Assembly (NCBI GenBank): GCA_050485425.1
Contig: JBJHBJ010000017.1
Coordinates: 1-64,000 of the forward strand
Origin: LSCE01 sp050485425
Lineage (GTDB): Bacteria; Pseudomonadota; Gammaproteobacteria; Nitrococcales; Aquisalimonadaceae
Direction: 5' to 3'
Length of the DNA: 64,000 nucleotides
The notes below the pieces were generated by a model. That model did no database searches. It was not told the origin of the DNA and saw only the letters and a program-made list of their open reading frames with translations. Below, in pieces: positions 1 to 9,016 of this stretch (its first letter is position 1; every line of letters begins with the position of its first letter). Both the position numbers and the translations under genes were made by a program.

Positions 1-45
1 ATGCCGGTCGATGCCGACCGGCATCGCGGCCGCCAGGAGAAGCTG

Positions 46-798
46 ATGTTGCGATGCACGCATGTGTTCTGGTTTCTGGTCGTCACGGCACTCGCCGCGC
101 CGGCGTCAGCCGGGCAGGATCCGCTGCGTTCTCCCGGCTGGAACATCATGGTGGACCGCTATTTCCGCGACGCCACGGTGGTCCATGATGAGCGTGTTCA
201 GGTCATGGCGCCGCCGGGTGCCGAGGATTCCCACAGCGTACCGGGCCTGGTTCGGGTGGAGGGCATCGATGACGTCCGGCGACTGCTGGTCTTTGCCGAT
301 CTGAACCCGATACCCCGCATTCTTGAACTGACACCCACCGGCGTGCTGCCGGTGGTTGGCTTCCAGTTCAAGGTCCAGCAGGCGACGCCCTTGCGGGCGG
401 CTGTCCAGACGTCGGATGGCACCTGGCATGTCGGCGGAACCTGGGTGGATGCGGCAGGTGGCGGCTGTTCCGCGCCCAGCATCGCCAGTGCCGACCCGGA
501 CTGGCAGGACCGGCTCGGCGAGATGTCCGGCCTGCGATGGCCGCGGGCCGATGGCACGCAGCGAATCCAGTTCTCGGTGGTTCATCCCATGGACACCGGA
601 CTGGCGCCGGGCATTCCGGCGTTCCACGTTGAACGGCTGGAGGTGCACGACGAGCACGGAACGCTGCTGGCCGCAATGGAGATCGAATCGTCCATGGCGG
701 AAAACCCGCGCCTGACCCTGGAATTGCCCGGCACGAAGCCGTTGCGGATCAGCGGCCGGGACAACAACGGCAACCGCTTCGCCGGGGTGTTGCGATGA
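46..798 (+). CDS. Quinoprotein dehydrogenase-associated SoxYZ-like carrier protein
   Basis: Predicted periplasmic carrier of the kind found beside PQQ-dependent dehydrogenases. Residues 1-22 look like a Sec signal peptide. A SoxY-like half (about 30-155) is followed by a SoxZ-like half (about 165-250). The carrier-type motif GGGCSAPS puts Cys141 between the two halves, whereas in true SoxY the carrier cysteine is near a free C-terminus. The ATG at 46 is preferred because CAGGAG lies six bases upstream and the signal peptide starts there; the frame itself is open back to base 1. Its stop overlaps the next start (ATGA), so it heads a tight operon with the metallohydrolase and the CxxxCW protein, which supports the assignment. 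The dehydrogenase served must be encoded outside the window. Confidence 0.82.
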   Translation: MLRCTHVFWFLVVTALAAPASAGQDPLRSPGWNIMVDRYFRDATVVHDERVQVMAPPGAEDSHSVPGLVRVEGIDDVRRLLVFADLNPIPRILELTPTGVLPVVGFQFKVQQATPLRAAVQTSDGTWHVGGTWVDAAGGGCSAPSIASADPDWQDRLGEMSGLRWPRADGTQRIQFSVVHPMDTGLAPGIPAFHVERLEVHDEHGTLLAAMEIESSMAENPRLTLELPGTKPLRISGRDNNGNRFAGVLR

Positions 799-1730
799 GG
801 CTGACGTTCTGCATGACGTTACTGTTCCTGATTGCTCCCTGGACGGCATCCGGTTACGACCTGCAACCCGAGGAAGTGGCGCCGGGAGTCTGGGTGTTCG
901 AGGGAGTGAAGGAGCACTTCAACCGGCAGAATCAGGGCAATATCGTCAATACCGGTTTCATCGTGACCGGCGCCGGCGTGATCGTCATCGACACCGGCCC
1001 CTCGGCGCGATACGGGCGCGCCATGCACCAGGCAATCCGTGAGGTTACCGGCCAGCCTGTGGTGGCGGTCTACATCACGCATCATCATCCGGATCACTTT
1101 CTCGGCAATCAGGGCTTTCCCGATGCGCCCATCGCTGCGCTGCCGGCGACCATTTCAGCCATTCGGCGTGACGGCGAGGCGCTGACCGACAATCTCTACC
1201 GCGTGGTGGGTGCGGCGATGGAAGGCACGGATCCCGTGGTGCCGGCGCATGTTGCGGTCGCCGGTCGCTATCGCTTCGGCGACCGCGAGCTGGAATTCAT
1301 TGCCGCCGCCGGCCACAGCGGCACCGGGGCCAGCGACCTGATGGTCCTGGATCGCACCACCGGTGTGCTGTTTGCCGGCGATGTGGTGTTTCACGGTCGC
1401 GCTCCGACCACGCCGCACGCCGACCTGGACGCGTGGCTGCGGCAACTGGACGCCCTGCTGGCCATGGAACTGAACGTGGTGGTGCCGGGCCATGGCCCGG
1501 TGGCCGGGCATTCCGGGCCTGTCCGGCAGACACGTGATTATCTCCAGTGGCTGGGTGAGCACTTGAGCGCAGCCGCCGCCGACGGGCTTCACGTCATGGA
1601 AGTGATGAATCAGCCGATACCGGAGCGTTTCCGCGGCCTGGCCGTGGTCGATGACGAGTACAAGCGTTCCGTGGCGCACCTCTATCCAGCCCTGGAACAG
1701 GCGCGGCTGAACGTGCTGGAGCAGCCGTGA
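795..1730 (+). CDS. Quinoprotein relay system zinc metallohydrolase (MBL fold)
   Basis: Metallo-beta-lactamase-fold hydrolase with a signal peptide (residues 1-20), so probably periplasmic. The zinc motif HxHxDH is H96-H98-D100-H101 (THHHPDH). Further metal-site segments AGHSGTG, FAGD and VVPGHGP follow in the expected order. At 311 residues it has the size of the metallohydrolases named for quinoprotein relay systems. Its place between a SoxYZ-like carrier and the CxxxCW protein is the typical context. The reaction is not known from sequence; by analogy with SoxYZ partners it may act on a group bound to the carrier cysteine, which is inference. It overlaps both neighbours by four bases. Confidence 0.82.
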   Translation: MRLTFCMTLLFLIAPWTASGYDLQPEEVAPGVWVFEGVKEHFNRQNQGNIVNTGFIVTGAGVIVIDTGPSARYGRAMHQAIREVTGQPVVAVYITHHHPDHFLGNQGFPDAPIAALPATISAIRRDGEALTDNLYRVVGAAMEGTDPVVPAHVAVAGRYRFGDRELEFIAAAGHSGTGASDLMVLDRTTGVLFAGDVVFHGRAPTTPHADLDAWLRQLDALLAMELNVVVPGHGPVAGHSGPVRQTRDYLQWLGEHLSAAAADGLHVMEVMNQPIPERFRGLAVVDDEYKRSVAHLYPALEQARLNVLEQP

Positions 1731-2323
1731 GCGGATTGCCCGCGAGACTGATCATCCTGTGGGCCATGGCACTTGTTCCCTGGGGCTGGAGCGGCGCGGA
1801 GCAGCAACACCACATGTCGGACGACGGATACCGGGAGAGCCGCTTCCGGGCTGAACTGCCAGCCGCCCACCCGGAAGCCGCCACCCTGGATACCGAGGCC
1901 TTGCAGCAGCTCATGGAGACCCGGAGACCGGTGCTGATCGACGTGATGCCAATGATGATCCTGGAGCGACCGGAACTGCATGCCGGGCTTCCGCCCGGTA
2001 CGCCCAGGGTCAGCCTTCCCGGCGCGGTGTGGTTGCCCAACGTCGGGTTGCCGGCACTGGATGAAGAGCTGAACCGCTATTTTTGCGGGCATCTCCAGGC
2101 ACTGACCGGCGGGGACCGCGATCGCCCGGTGGTGTTCTTCTGCATCTCTGACTGCTGGATGGCGTGGAACGCTGCCCGGCGCGCCAGCCGCTACGGCCAC
2201 CGGGCCGTGTACTGGTATCGGGACGGAACAGATGCGTGGGCGGATGACGGCCGCCCGACGGAACTGGTCAAGGCTGAGGGGGAGGGCAGGGCACCATGCG
2301 CAGAACTGCCGAATGGATGTTGA
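1727..2323 (+). CDS. PQQ-dependent catabolism-associated CxxxCW rhodanese-like protein
   Basis: Exported protein of 198 residues (signal peptide about 1-24) with a rhodanese-like C-terminal half. The diagnostic motif is FFCISDCWMAWNAARRA, with Cys139 and Cys143 followed by Trp144. This matches the family usually named PQQ-dependent catabolism-associated CXXCW motif protein, although three residues separate the cysteines here. The start is a GTG overlapping the previous stop (GTGA). Operon position supports a role in the periplasmic quinoprotein relay, for example redox or sulfur chemistry on the SoxYZ-like carrier; no specific reaction can be read from the sequence. Confidence 0.82.
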   Translation: MSGLPARLIILWAMALVPWGWSGAEQQHHMSDDGYRESRFRAELPAAHPEAATLDTEALQQLMETRRPVLIDVMPMMILERPELHAGLPPGTPRVSLPGAVWLPNVGLPALDEELNRYFCGHLQALTGGDRDRPVVFFCISDCWMAWNAARRASRYGHRAVYWYRDGTDAWADDGRPTELVKAEGEGRAPCAELPNGC

Positions 2324-2583
2324 CGGCGGGACTGGTTCTGGGGGCAGTCGCACCGGCCATCGGCCAGGACGGTCCCGGCCTGAGCGTACAGGCTTTCGAG
2401 GGCTACGCCGCGTTCAAGCAGGGCGATCATGCCCGGGCCTACAGGATTCTGCGACCGGTGGCGGAGGCTGGTCATCGGGGTGCGATGATTCAGCTTGCGT
2501 ATCTCTACGAGCATGGCCTGGGTGTGGGGCGGAATCAGGCCCGCGCGGAATACTGGACCGCGCGTTCCGAAGCTGCTGATTAG
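2296..2583 (+). CDS. Small secreted Sel1-repeat protein
   Basis: 95-residue protein with a signal peptide (residues 1-23, ending ATG-type AIGQ) and one to two Sel1-like TPR units: FKQGDHARAYRILRPVAEAG and AMIQLAYLYEHGLGVGRNQA. Such units normally mediate protein contacts. It overlaps the CxxxCW gene by 28 bases and ends the four-gene operon. It probably acts as a periplasmic adaptor for the quinoprotein relay, which is inferred from context only. Confidence 0.7.
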   Translation: MRRTAEWMLTAGLVLGAVAPAIGQDGPGLSVQAFEGYAAFKQGDHARAYRILRPVAEAGHRGAMIQLAYLYEHGLGVGRNQARAEYWTARSEAAD

Positions 2584-2711
2584 TCGAGGTCCGAAGGAGG
2601 CGCCAGGGGAGGGTGTTGGCAGTGACAGTTCCGGAAACCTCTGTTAGATTGAAGACATACGGAGTGTCGATGTCCAGGGAGGTTATTGCGCCTGGCTCAA
2701 TTGTCACTTGC

Positions 2712-2726
2712 TGGCACTTCCTTGGC
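2712..2726 (+). promoter_or_regulatory. Candidate sigma54 (-24/-12) promoter before the AcoR-type regulator
   Basis: TGGCACTTCCTTGGC matches the RpoN consensus TGGCAC-N5-TTGC at the invariant GG (2713-2714) and GC (2725-2726) with the required spacing; one T of the -12 element is replaced by G. It lies 113 bases before the ATG of a gene whose product is itself a sigma54 activator, so autoregulation is plausible. Read by eye, without a genome-wide score. Confidence 0.4.
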
Positions 2727-2839
2727 CTGCGTTTCCGCTTCCCGGATGTTCAGAGCCGCCAGCCATCAACTTCGATGTCCCCCCGAGGACCGAATGGACA
2801 AGGCGGCCAAGATAAGAAGAAGTGTGGAGGAAGTAGTCA

Positions 2840-4765
2840 ATGGCGCGTTCCGTGCGTTCCGGCCCCGTTCAGCGCTCCACGCCGAGCACTGACCCAAGCG
2901 CGATCATCTTCCGCTCCTGGCAGCGTTGCAGGGAGCAGTACCGCATCGATCACCAGGCAGACTCGGAGTTCGCCGTCGTGGAACGGCCGCGGCTGACGGA
3001 ATGCATGGATCGCTACGGAGAGTTCATCCATCTTGCGCGCACCGAGATGGAGAATCTCTATCAGCAGATCGCCGGCTCCGGCTATGCCTTGCTGCTGACC
3101 GACCCTGACGGCCTGATCCTTGACTACGTGGGCGACAGCAGCCTGAATCGGCTGTTCCGGAATGCCGGTCTGATCCGCGGGGCGATCTGGAGCGAGGAGA
3201 ACGAGGGAACCAACGGTGTCGGGACCTGCATCGCCGAGATGCGGCCGGTCACCGTACATCGGGATCAGCATTTCCGCGATCGGCATCATGCGCTGAGCTG
3301 CTCAGGCGCACCGATACTGGACTCCGACGGCGAACTGCTGGCCGTCCTGGATGCCTCGTCGGCCAATGCAAAGGATACGCCGGGAAGCCAGCTGCATACG
3401 CTGGCTCTGGTCACCATGTCCGCCCAGTTGATATCCAAATGCCGTTTCATCCGGAGCTTCCCGGACTGCCTGATCCTGCGCTTCCACAGTCGCCCCGAGT
3501 ACGTCGGCCTGATCAACGACGCCGCGCTCGCTATCAATGGAGATGGCATGATCCGGGCGGCCGATCAGAATGCGGTCGGCTATCTGGGATTGAGCAACCG
3601 GGAAGAACTGCTGGGCCGTTGCATCGACGAGATCCTGGATGTAAGCCTCGACGCGTTGCACAACTGGGCCAGCCGGCAGTCCATGCCCTACTGGCCGACC
3701 CGCGGGCTGGCGCATGGCACCCGGTATTACGCCACTGTGGTTCCGGGGCATGCCGAGGGTCTGCCGGGTGACCGGGCGTTCAGGAGTGCCCCCGCCAAGC
3801 AGGAACTGCGTCTGCCGGTACGCGAGCGCCCAAGCCTGGAGCGCGTGGGCGGCGGCGACCCTGCCATGCAGCGCAATGTCGACCGGGCCCGGCGGGTCGT
3901 CTCCCGGGGCATTCCGGTGTTGCTGTGCGGCGAGACGGGGACCGGCAAGGAATTGTTTGCGCGGGCGTTGCATGATGCCAGCCCCTGGTCCGATGGTCCG
4001 TTCGTGGCGGTGAACTGTGCCGCCATTCCGGAAAACCTGATCGAGAGCGAGCTGTTCGGCTATCGCCCCGGCGCCTTTACCGGCGCGCAGAAGACCGGCA
4101 TGAAGGGCAAGGTCCTGCAGGCGGATGGCGGGACGTTGTTCCTGGACGAGATCGGCGACATGCCGCTTGAACTGCAGACGCGTCTGCTACGGGTACTGGA
4201 AGAGCAGGAAGTGGTGCCGCTGGGTGGCGACCGGCCGATCAAGGTGGACATCAACCTGCTGAGTGCCACCCATTGCGATCTCCGCCGCCAGGTGGAGGAG
4301 GGGCGGTTCCGGGAAGACCTCTACTATCGGCTCAACGGCCTGCAGATCACGTTGCCGGCCTTGCGTGAGCGGCAGGACAAGGCGGAACTGATCCGTTCCA
4401 TCGTCCGGGAGGAAGCCGGTCAGGGGGTGACCGTTGCCGAGGACGCCTTCCGGCGTCTGCTCGACTACGGTTGGCCGGGCAACGTACGCCAATTGCGCAA
4501 CGTGTTGCGTACCGCTGCCGCGCTGGCCCAGGATGGCCTGATCCAGACCTGCGACCTGGGTCCGGAACTGGAGAACTTCCAGCCGGCTTCCATCTCCGGC
4601 GGCCTGGCGTTGCCAGACGCATCGGCGCTGGCAACGGCCGAGCGGGAGGCCTTGCTGGAGACCCTGCAGTCTCACGCCTGGAACATCAGCCGTACCGCGG
4701 ACTCGCTGGGTATCAGCCGCAATACCCTCTACCGGAAGATGCGCAAGCACGGAATCCGCGCCTGA
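2840..4765 (+). CDS. Sigma54-dependent AcoR-type transcriptional activator (GAF-AAA-HTH)
   Basis: Enhancer-binding protein of 641 residues. An N-terminal GAF sensor (about 70-200) carries GTNGVGTC, typical of AcoR-type regulators. A PAS-like stretch lies at about 220-310. The AAA+ domain has Walker A GETGTGKE from residue 364, the sigma54-contact loop GAFTGA from residue 411 and Walker B FLDEIGD around Asp436. A Fis-type helix-turn-helix ends the protein (NISRTADSLGISRNTLYRK). The ATG at 2840 follows GTGGAGGAAG. AcoR relatives control catabolism of alcohols, acetoin and similar compounds; beside the quinoprotein genes it may control a PQQ-dependent dehydrogenase regulon, which is inference. 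Confidence 0.9.
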   Translation: MARSVRSGPVQRSTPSTDPSAIIFRSWQRCREQYRIDHQADSEFAVVERPRLTECMDRYGEFIHLARTEMENLYQQIAGSGYALLLTDPDGLILDYVGDSSLNRLFRNAGLIRGAIWSEENEGTNGVGTCIAEMRPVTVHRDQHFRDRHHALSCSGAPILDSDGELLAVLDASSANAKDTPGSQLHTLALVTMSAQLISKCRFIRSFPDCLILRFHSRPEYVGLINDAALAINGDGMIRAADQNAVGYLGLSNREELLGRCIDEILDVSLDALHNWASRQSMPYWPTRGLAHGTRYYATVVPGHAEGLPGDRAFRSAPAKQELRLPVRERPSLERVGGGDPAMQRNVDRARRVVSRGIPVLLCGETGTGKELFARALHDASPWSDGPFVAVNCAAIPENLIESELFGYRPGAFTGAQKTGMKGKVLQADGGTLFLDEIGDMPLELQTRLLRVLEEQEVVPLGGDRPIKVDINLLSATHCDLRRQVEEGRFREDLYYRLNGLQITLPALRERQDKAELIRSIVREEAGQGVTVAEDAFRRLLDYGWPGNVRQLRNVLRTAAALAQDGLIQTCDLGPELENFQPASISGGLALPDASALATAEREALLETLQSHAWNISRTADSLGISRNTLYRKMRKHGIRA

Positions 4766-4890
4766 TTCCCCGTGGTCTGAACACGCCTGCCGCGCATCCG
4801 GCGCGGGGCGGCCATATGTCCACCCTGTAAGTCGCCTCAAGTAATAGTATGCTGCCAACTGTTCAACAGGCGGCAGGAGATCGAAATCGC

Positions 4891-6300
4891 ATGTCGACAC
4901 TGACCTTCCTGGGTGCGGTGGGAGAAGTCACGGGATCGCGCTATCTGATCGATGTGGATGACGGCGGGGGAACGCACAAGCTGCTGCTGGAATGCGGATT
5001 GCACCAGGGCGGAAGGGATGCGGAGCAGAGCAATGCAGAGCCATTCGGAGCGCTTGCACGCGAGCTGGACGCAGTGGTGATATCCCATGGCCATCTGGAC
5101 CATGCCGGCCTGCTTCCCAAGCTGGTACGGGAAGGATACCGGGGGCCGATCTATTGTACCGAGGCCACCGAGGAACTGCTGGAGATCATGCTCAGCGATT
5201 CCGCCTTCGTCATGGCCCGGGATATCGAGCGGGACAACAAATGGCGGGCGCGCTCGAACAAGCCCTTGCTGGAACCACTCTACACGATCGATGACGTCGC
5301 CCAGACCTTGTCGCAGTGCCAGGGCCGGCCTTATGGCCAGCCGGTCTCACTTCCCGGCGGCGTGAGGCTGGTATTCCGCGATGCCGGGCACATCCTCGGC
5401 TCGGCCATGGTGGAATTGACCGTACCCTCCGGTGGGCGACAGCAGCGGCTGGTGTTCTCCGGCGACCTGGGCAATCCCGATTCGGTGTTGATGAAGCCGC
5501 CCGAGCGGATCGAGGACGCCGATCTGGTGCTGATGGAAAGCACGTACGGCAACCGCGACCATCGGCCACTGCCGGAGACGCTGGAAGAGTTCGCGCAGGT
5601 GCTGGACGAAGCGCACGCCGCTGGCGGCAATGTGCTCATCCCGGCATTTGCGGTAGGTCGCACGCAGGAAATTCTCTACCACCTGAGCGTGCTGCATCAC
5701 CAGGGACGCCTGAAGCAGCAACGCATATTCCTGGACAGCCCCATGGCGATCCGGGTCACCGAGCTCTATGCGCGCTGCCACGCGCTGTTGAACCGGGAAG
5801 ATGTCCGGACGCTGCAGGCGGCCGCAGCGGGCGACCCGAGCCGCTATCTGCCCGGCCTGCGCGCAACCCGCACCGTGGAAGAGTCCATGGAGATCAACCG
5901 CATTCACGGGGGCGCAATCATCATTGCCGGCGCTGGCATGTGCACCGGCGGCCGCATACTGCACCATTTCCGTTACAACCTGGGCAAACCCGGTACGCGG
6001 TTGGTGATCGTGGGGTTCCAGGCAGCGGGTACGCTGGGCAGGCAGTTGGTGGACGGCGCGGAACAGGTGCGTGTGCTTGGCGAGGACATTGCCGTGCGTG
6101 CGAGGGTGCACACCATTGGCGGGTTCTCGGCGCACGCCGGCCAATCCCAGTTGCTGGCCTGGGCAGGGGCGTTTCGCAGCCGGCCGACGTTCTATCTGGT
6201 CCATGGGGAGCCGGAAGCACAGCAAGCGCTCAAGAGGGCCATGGAAGAGGCGGGAATGCATGCCGAGATACCAGGCCGGCGGCAACAGATTTCGCTCTGA
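4891..6300 (+). CDS. MBL-fold beta-CASP RNase-like metallohydrolase
   Basis: 469-residue cytoplasmic protein of the beta-CASP metallo-beta-lactamase family. Zinc motif SHGHLDHAG gives H66-H68-D70-H71. The beta-CASP insert begins near residue 180 (FSGDLGN, ESTYGNRDH). The C-terminal RNA-specificity (RMMBL) segment contains GGFSAHAGQSQLL and VHGEPEAQ. Relatives are RNA endo/exonucleases or mRNA 3'-processing-like enzymes. The ATG at 4891 is chosen over one 42 bases upstream because GGCAGGAGA precedes it and homology-like sequence starts immediately. It may form an operon with the downstream phosphate transporter 72 bases away. Confidence 0.85.
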   Translation: MSTLTFLGAVGEVTGSRYLIDVDDGGGTHKLLLECGLHQGGRDAEQSNAEPFGALARELDAVVISHGHLDHAGLLPKLVREGYRGPIYCTEATEELLEIMLSDSAFVMARDIERDNKWRARSNKPLLEPLYTIDDVAQTLSQCQGRPYGQPVSLPGGVRLVFRDAGHILGSAMVELTVPSGGRQQRLVFSGDLGNPDSVLMKPPERIEDADLVLMESTYGNRDHRPLPETLEEFAQVLDEAHAAGGNVLIPAFAVGRTQEILYHLSVLHHQGRLKQQRIFLDSPMAIRVTELYARCHALLNREDVRTLQAAAAGDPSRYLPGLRATRTVEESMEINRIHGGAIIIAGAGMCTGGRILHHFRYNLGKPGTRLVIVGFQAAGTLGRQLVDGAEQVRVLGEDIAVRARVHTIGGFSAHAGQSQLLAWAGAFRSRPTFYLVHGEPEAQQALKRAMEEAGMHAEIPGRRQQISL

Positions 6301-6372
6301 TCCGATGGCTGCCCGCGCTGGTCGGGCCGAACGCAACGGCCCAGGTCAATCAACGCTTGACGAGGTCCGGGG

Positions 6373-8034
6373 ATGAGCCCGTACGCCCTGATGCAGTTCG
6401 CCGGGGGCATCGGTCTTTTCCTGCTGGGCATGCGCCTGATGACCGAAGGCCTGCGTGTCTCCGCCGGCGATGCGCTCCGGCGCATACTTGCTGCCTGTAC
6501 CGACCACCCGGTGCGAGGGCTGGGATCCGGCATGCTGGTGACGGCGCTGGTGCAGTCCTCCAGCGCCGTCACGTTCGCAACGGTGGGCTTCGTCAACGCC
6601 GGTCTGCTCAGTGTCGGGCAGGCGGTTACGGTGATCTACGGTGCCAACGTCGGCACCACGCTCACCAGTTGGCTGGTGGCCATTGTCGGCTTCAACGTCA
6701 ACCTGCAGGCGCTGGCCTTGCCCGCCATCGCGCTGGGCACGTTGCTGCGGCTGACTGGCCAGGACACGCGTCGCGCTCCGCTCGGTGATGCGCTGGCCGG
6801 TTTCGGTCTGTTCTTCCTGGGCATTGACGTGCTCCGTGCCGCCTTCATGGATCTGGGCGCGGGCGTCGATCTGGCCGCGCTGGCCATGCCCGGTATGGCC
6901 GGCGTCCTGGTGTTCGTTCTGGTCGGCATTATTCTCACGGTGCTGATGCAGTCCTCCAGCGCCGCGCTGGCACTCACTCTCACCGCCGCGGCCGGTGGAC
7001 TGGTCACGATGGAATCCGCGGCGGCTGTGATTATCGGCGCAAACCTGGGCACAACCTCCACGGCGGTGTTCGCGGCGATCGGGGCCACGCCGAATGCCCG
7101 GCGGGTGGCAGCAGCACACGTGCTGTTCAACGCGGTGACGGCCGTCGTCGCCTTGTTGCTGTTGCCCCTGCTGTTGTGGCTGGCCGGCAGGCTCGGCGGG
7201 TTGTCTTCAGGACCGGCGGGCATCGCCGCCACGCTGGCCGTCTTTCACACCCTCACCAAGGTCGCCGGCCTACTGGCGGTGTGGCCGTTGACCGGACAAC
7301 TGGTCAGCTGGTTGCAGCAGCGATTCCGCGCTCAGGAGGAGGATCTGGCCCGGACCGAATACCTGGATACCAACGTGCTCGCCACACCGGCCCTGGCGCT
7401 GGAGGCGATTCGACTGGAACTCGGGCGGACCGGGGATTTGTCGCTGTCGGTGCTGGCCGACGTGCTTGCCGGGCGCTCCGTGGCCGCCGAGCGCCAGCGC
7501 GTGGCGCTGGAGCAGCGGCTGGAAACCATCGCCGAGTACGTCAATCAACTTCACCATACCGGGCTCCCCAGTTCTCTCAGCGCCGCTCTGCCCATTGCCC
7601 TGCGCGTGGGCCAGTACCAGTTGGACATCGTCGAGCGGGCGGCGGAGTACAGGCGTCTTCGGGCCGAGCGTCAGGGCGTGGCGACCGCGGAGACTTCCGG
7701 TACGCAGACGGCCCGGTTGTGGCAGGAGCATCTTGCCGCCGCCATTCCGCACGCTGCGGTCTGGCGTCCAGGCACCCCGTCCTCGACGGAATGGGCGAGT
7801 CCGCTGCTCGAGGACTATCAGCGGCTCAAGGAGCAGTTGCTGGAGGAGGGGAGCCGTGGCCAGTTGAGCGCCCGACACATGGTCGACGCCCTTAACGAGA
7901 TCAGCGTGCTGCGCCGGTCGCTTGAGCAGATGCGCAAGGCATCCGATCACTACCTGATCATGCAGTCGATGATCGTCGAGAGAGACACCACCCTTCGCCA
8001 GGAACCATCCGAAGCCGGTTCGGCCTCGTCGTAG
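6373..8034 (+). CDS. Na/Pi cotransporter family protein with PhoU-like tail
   Basis: 553-residue inner-membrane protein of the NptA/PhoN-type Na+/phosphate symporter family. The two inverted Na_Pi_cotrans repeats each carry the QSSSA signature, at residues 61 and 193, within about eight to nine hydrophobic segments up to residue 310. The remaining roughly 230 residues are soluble and helical, resembling a PhoU domain, as in many bacterial members. The ATG at 6373 follows GAGGTCCGGGG. Convergent with the Crp/Fnr-like gene; only 17 bases separate the stops. Substrate is assigned by family, not by specific residues. Confidence 0.85.
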   Translation: MSPYALMQFAGGIGLFLLGMRLMTEGLRVSAGDALRRILAACTDHPVRGLGSGMLVTALVQSSSAVTFATVGFVNAGLLSVGQAVTVIYGANVGTTLTSWLVAIVGFNVNLQALALPAIALGTLLRLTGQDTRRAPLGDALAGFGLFFLGIDVLRAAFMDLGAGVDLAALAMPGMAGVLVFVLVGIILTVLMQSSSAALALTLTAAAGGLVTMESAAAVIIGANLGTTSTAVFAAIGATPNARRVAAAHVLFNAVTAVVALLLLPLLLWLAGRLGGLSSGPAGIAATLAVFHTLTKVAGLLAVWPLTGQLVSWLQQRFRAQEEDLARTEYLDTNVLATPALALEAIRLELGRTGDLSLSVLADVLAGRSVAAERQRVALEQRLETIAEYVNQLHHTGLPSSLSAALPIALRVGQYQLDIVERAAEYRRLRAERQGVATAETSGTQTARLWQEHLAAAIPHAAVWRPGTPSSTEWASPLLEDYQRLKEQLLEEGSRGQLSARHMVDALNEISVLRRSLEQMRKASDHYLIMQSMIVERDTTLRQEPSEAGSASS

Positions 8035-8051
8035 ATGTGGCGATGGCCGGT

Positions 8052-8777
8052 TTACCCCATCATGCGGGCGTAGTTGATTTTATCGGTGCGATAGCAGCCG
8101 CAGGATGCTGCTTCCAGACCGGTTCTATCGAGGATGGTGATGTTTCCGCGGCGATAGCGAATCAGTTTCCGGTTTTGCAGGGACATTGCCGCCTTGGTAA
8201 TTCCAACCCGGCGGACGCCAAGCAGTTTGGACAGGAATTCATGGGTCAGTCGGAACTCGTCGGAATGCGCTCGGTCGTGCGTCATCAGCAGCCAGCGGGC
8301 CAGCCGTTCTTCCATCACGTGGAAGCGCGTGCAGGCCGCTGTCTGCGCCAACTGGGCAAGTAGCACATGCAGGTAGCGCTGGAGCAGATGCCGCAACGCA
8401 GGGCTTGCTCCCAGATGGCGATGGAAGCGGGCGGTATCCATGCGCAGCGCCCATCCCTCGCCCTGCACCATGGCCCTGAGTGGCGAAATATCCACGCCCA
8501 GGATCAACGACACTCCCAGCATGCCTTCGTCTCCAACCAGGCTCACTTCAAGGCTGGCACGGCCATCCACCGGGGTGAGTAGCGAAATACAGCTCGACAA
8601 CGGGAAATAGACGGTCCGAATCCTTTCACCGGGCTGCGCGAGGATTTCCGCAAAAGCCAGCTCCACCTGATCGCAGTGCAGCAGCAGGTTACGCCGCTCT
8701 TGCGCAGGCAGCGCTGCCAGCAGTCGATTGGCTATGGTATCCGCGGTCGGGGTCGGGCATGCAAGCTCTTCTAGCAT
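8052..8777 (-). CDS. Crp/Fnr-like transcriptional regulator (first of two bracketing the EPS locus)
   Basis: 241-residue regulator with an N-terminal cyclic-nucleotide-binding-like barrel (about 20-135) and a C-terminal winged helix. The HTH reads LTHEFLSKLLGVRRVGITKA; the recognition helix begins VRRVG at residue 188. It is clearly related along its length to the protein at 60042: VYFPLSSCISLL/VYFPVNSITSVL and LVGDEGMLG/LVGNDGMIG. Where that paralogue has Glu192 in the recognition helix this one has Val191, so DNA specificity may differ. Fe-S ligands of FNR are not evident, and cAMP-contact residues cannot be confirmed. The frame is open 102 codons further upstream, but the regulator-like sequence starts at the ATG at 8777; its RBS is weak. 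A TGTnCG-N4-CGnACA site lies about 120 bases upstream. Confidence 0.85.
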   Translation of the reverse strand: MLEELACPTPTADTIANRLLAALPAQERRNLLLHCDQVELAFAEILAQPGERIRTVYFPLSSCISLLTPVDGRASLEVSLVGDEGMLGVSLILGVDISPLRAMVQGEGWALRMDTARFHRHLGASPALRHLLQRYLHVLLAQLAQTAACTRFHVMEERLARWLLMTHDRAHSDEFRLTHEFLSKLLGVRRVGITKAAMSLQNRKLIRYRRGNITILDRTGLEAASCGCYRTDKINYARMMG

Positions 8778-8895
8778 TGACGGAATCCGGTCAGCAGCGA
8801 GGCAAAGTACGGGCCAGAACTCCCTCCAGCAGCACGTGGAAACGACAAAGAGTCGCTGAAATGCCAGCCAAGCATCGAGTGAAATCGGAAAAGTG

Positions 8896-8915
8896 TCTGC
8901 GCGGTAACGCACATA
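8896..8915. promoter_or_regulatory. Dyad operator, copy 1 (before the first Crp/Fnr-like gene)
   Basis: TCTGCGCGGTAACGCACATA: core TGCGCG-GTAA-CGCACA (8898-8913), one of six copies of TGTnCG-N4-CGnACA in the window and the one with the poorest left half. A weak leftward -10 (GATGCT on the minus strand, 8876-8871) starts 29.5 bases from the dyad centre. Autoregulation of the regulator starting at 8777 is inferred. Confidence 0.5.
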
Positions 8916-8964
8916 ACATGTCGGCCACCGGCGACTACCCGGGATGCACTGATCGATTTCCTCA

Positions 8965-9016
8965 CTGGCGGGGCAAGGTATCTGTTCGATAGCGAACAGA
9001 TACCTTGCCCCGCCAG
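8965..9016. repeat. Perfect 24-bp inverted repeat with 4-base centre, before wecB
   Basis: Arms 8965-8988 and 8993-9016 are exact reverse complements around ATAG (8989-8992). The dyad operator copy 2 is its inner part. It lies upstream of the predicted wecB -10 element, so it is probably a DNA element and not an mRNA hairpin; no T tract follows the right arm. Confidence 0.9.

Noticed and set aside
8965..9016. Rho-independent terminator
   Set aside because: The inverted repeat lies between divergently transcribed genes, upstream of the likely wecB -10, and has no downstream T tract.
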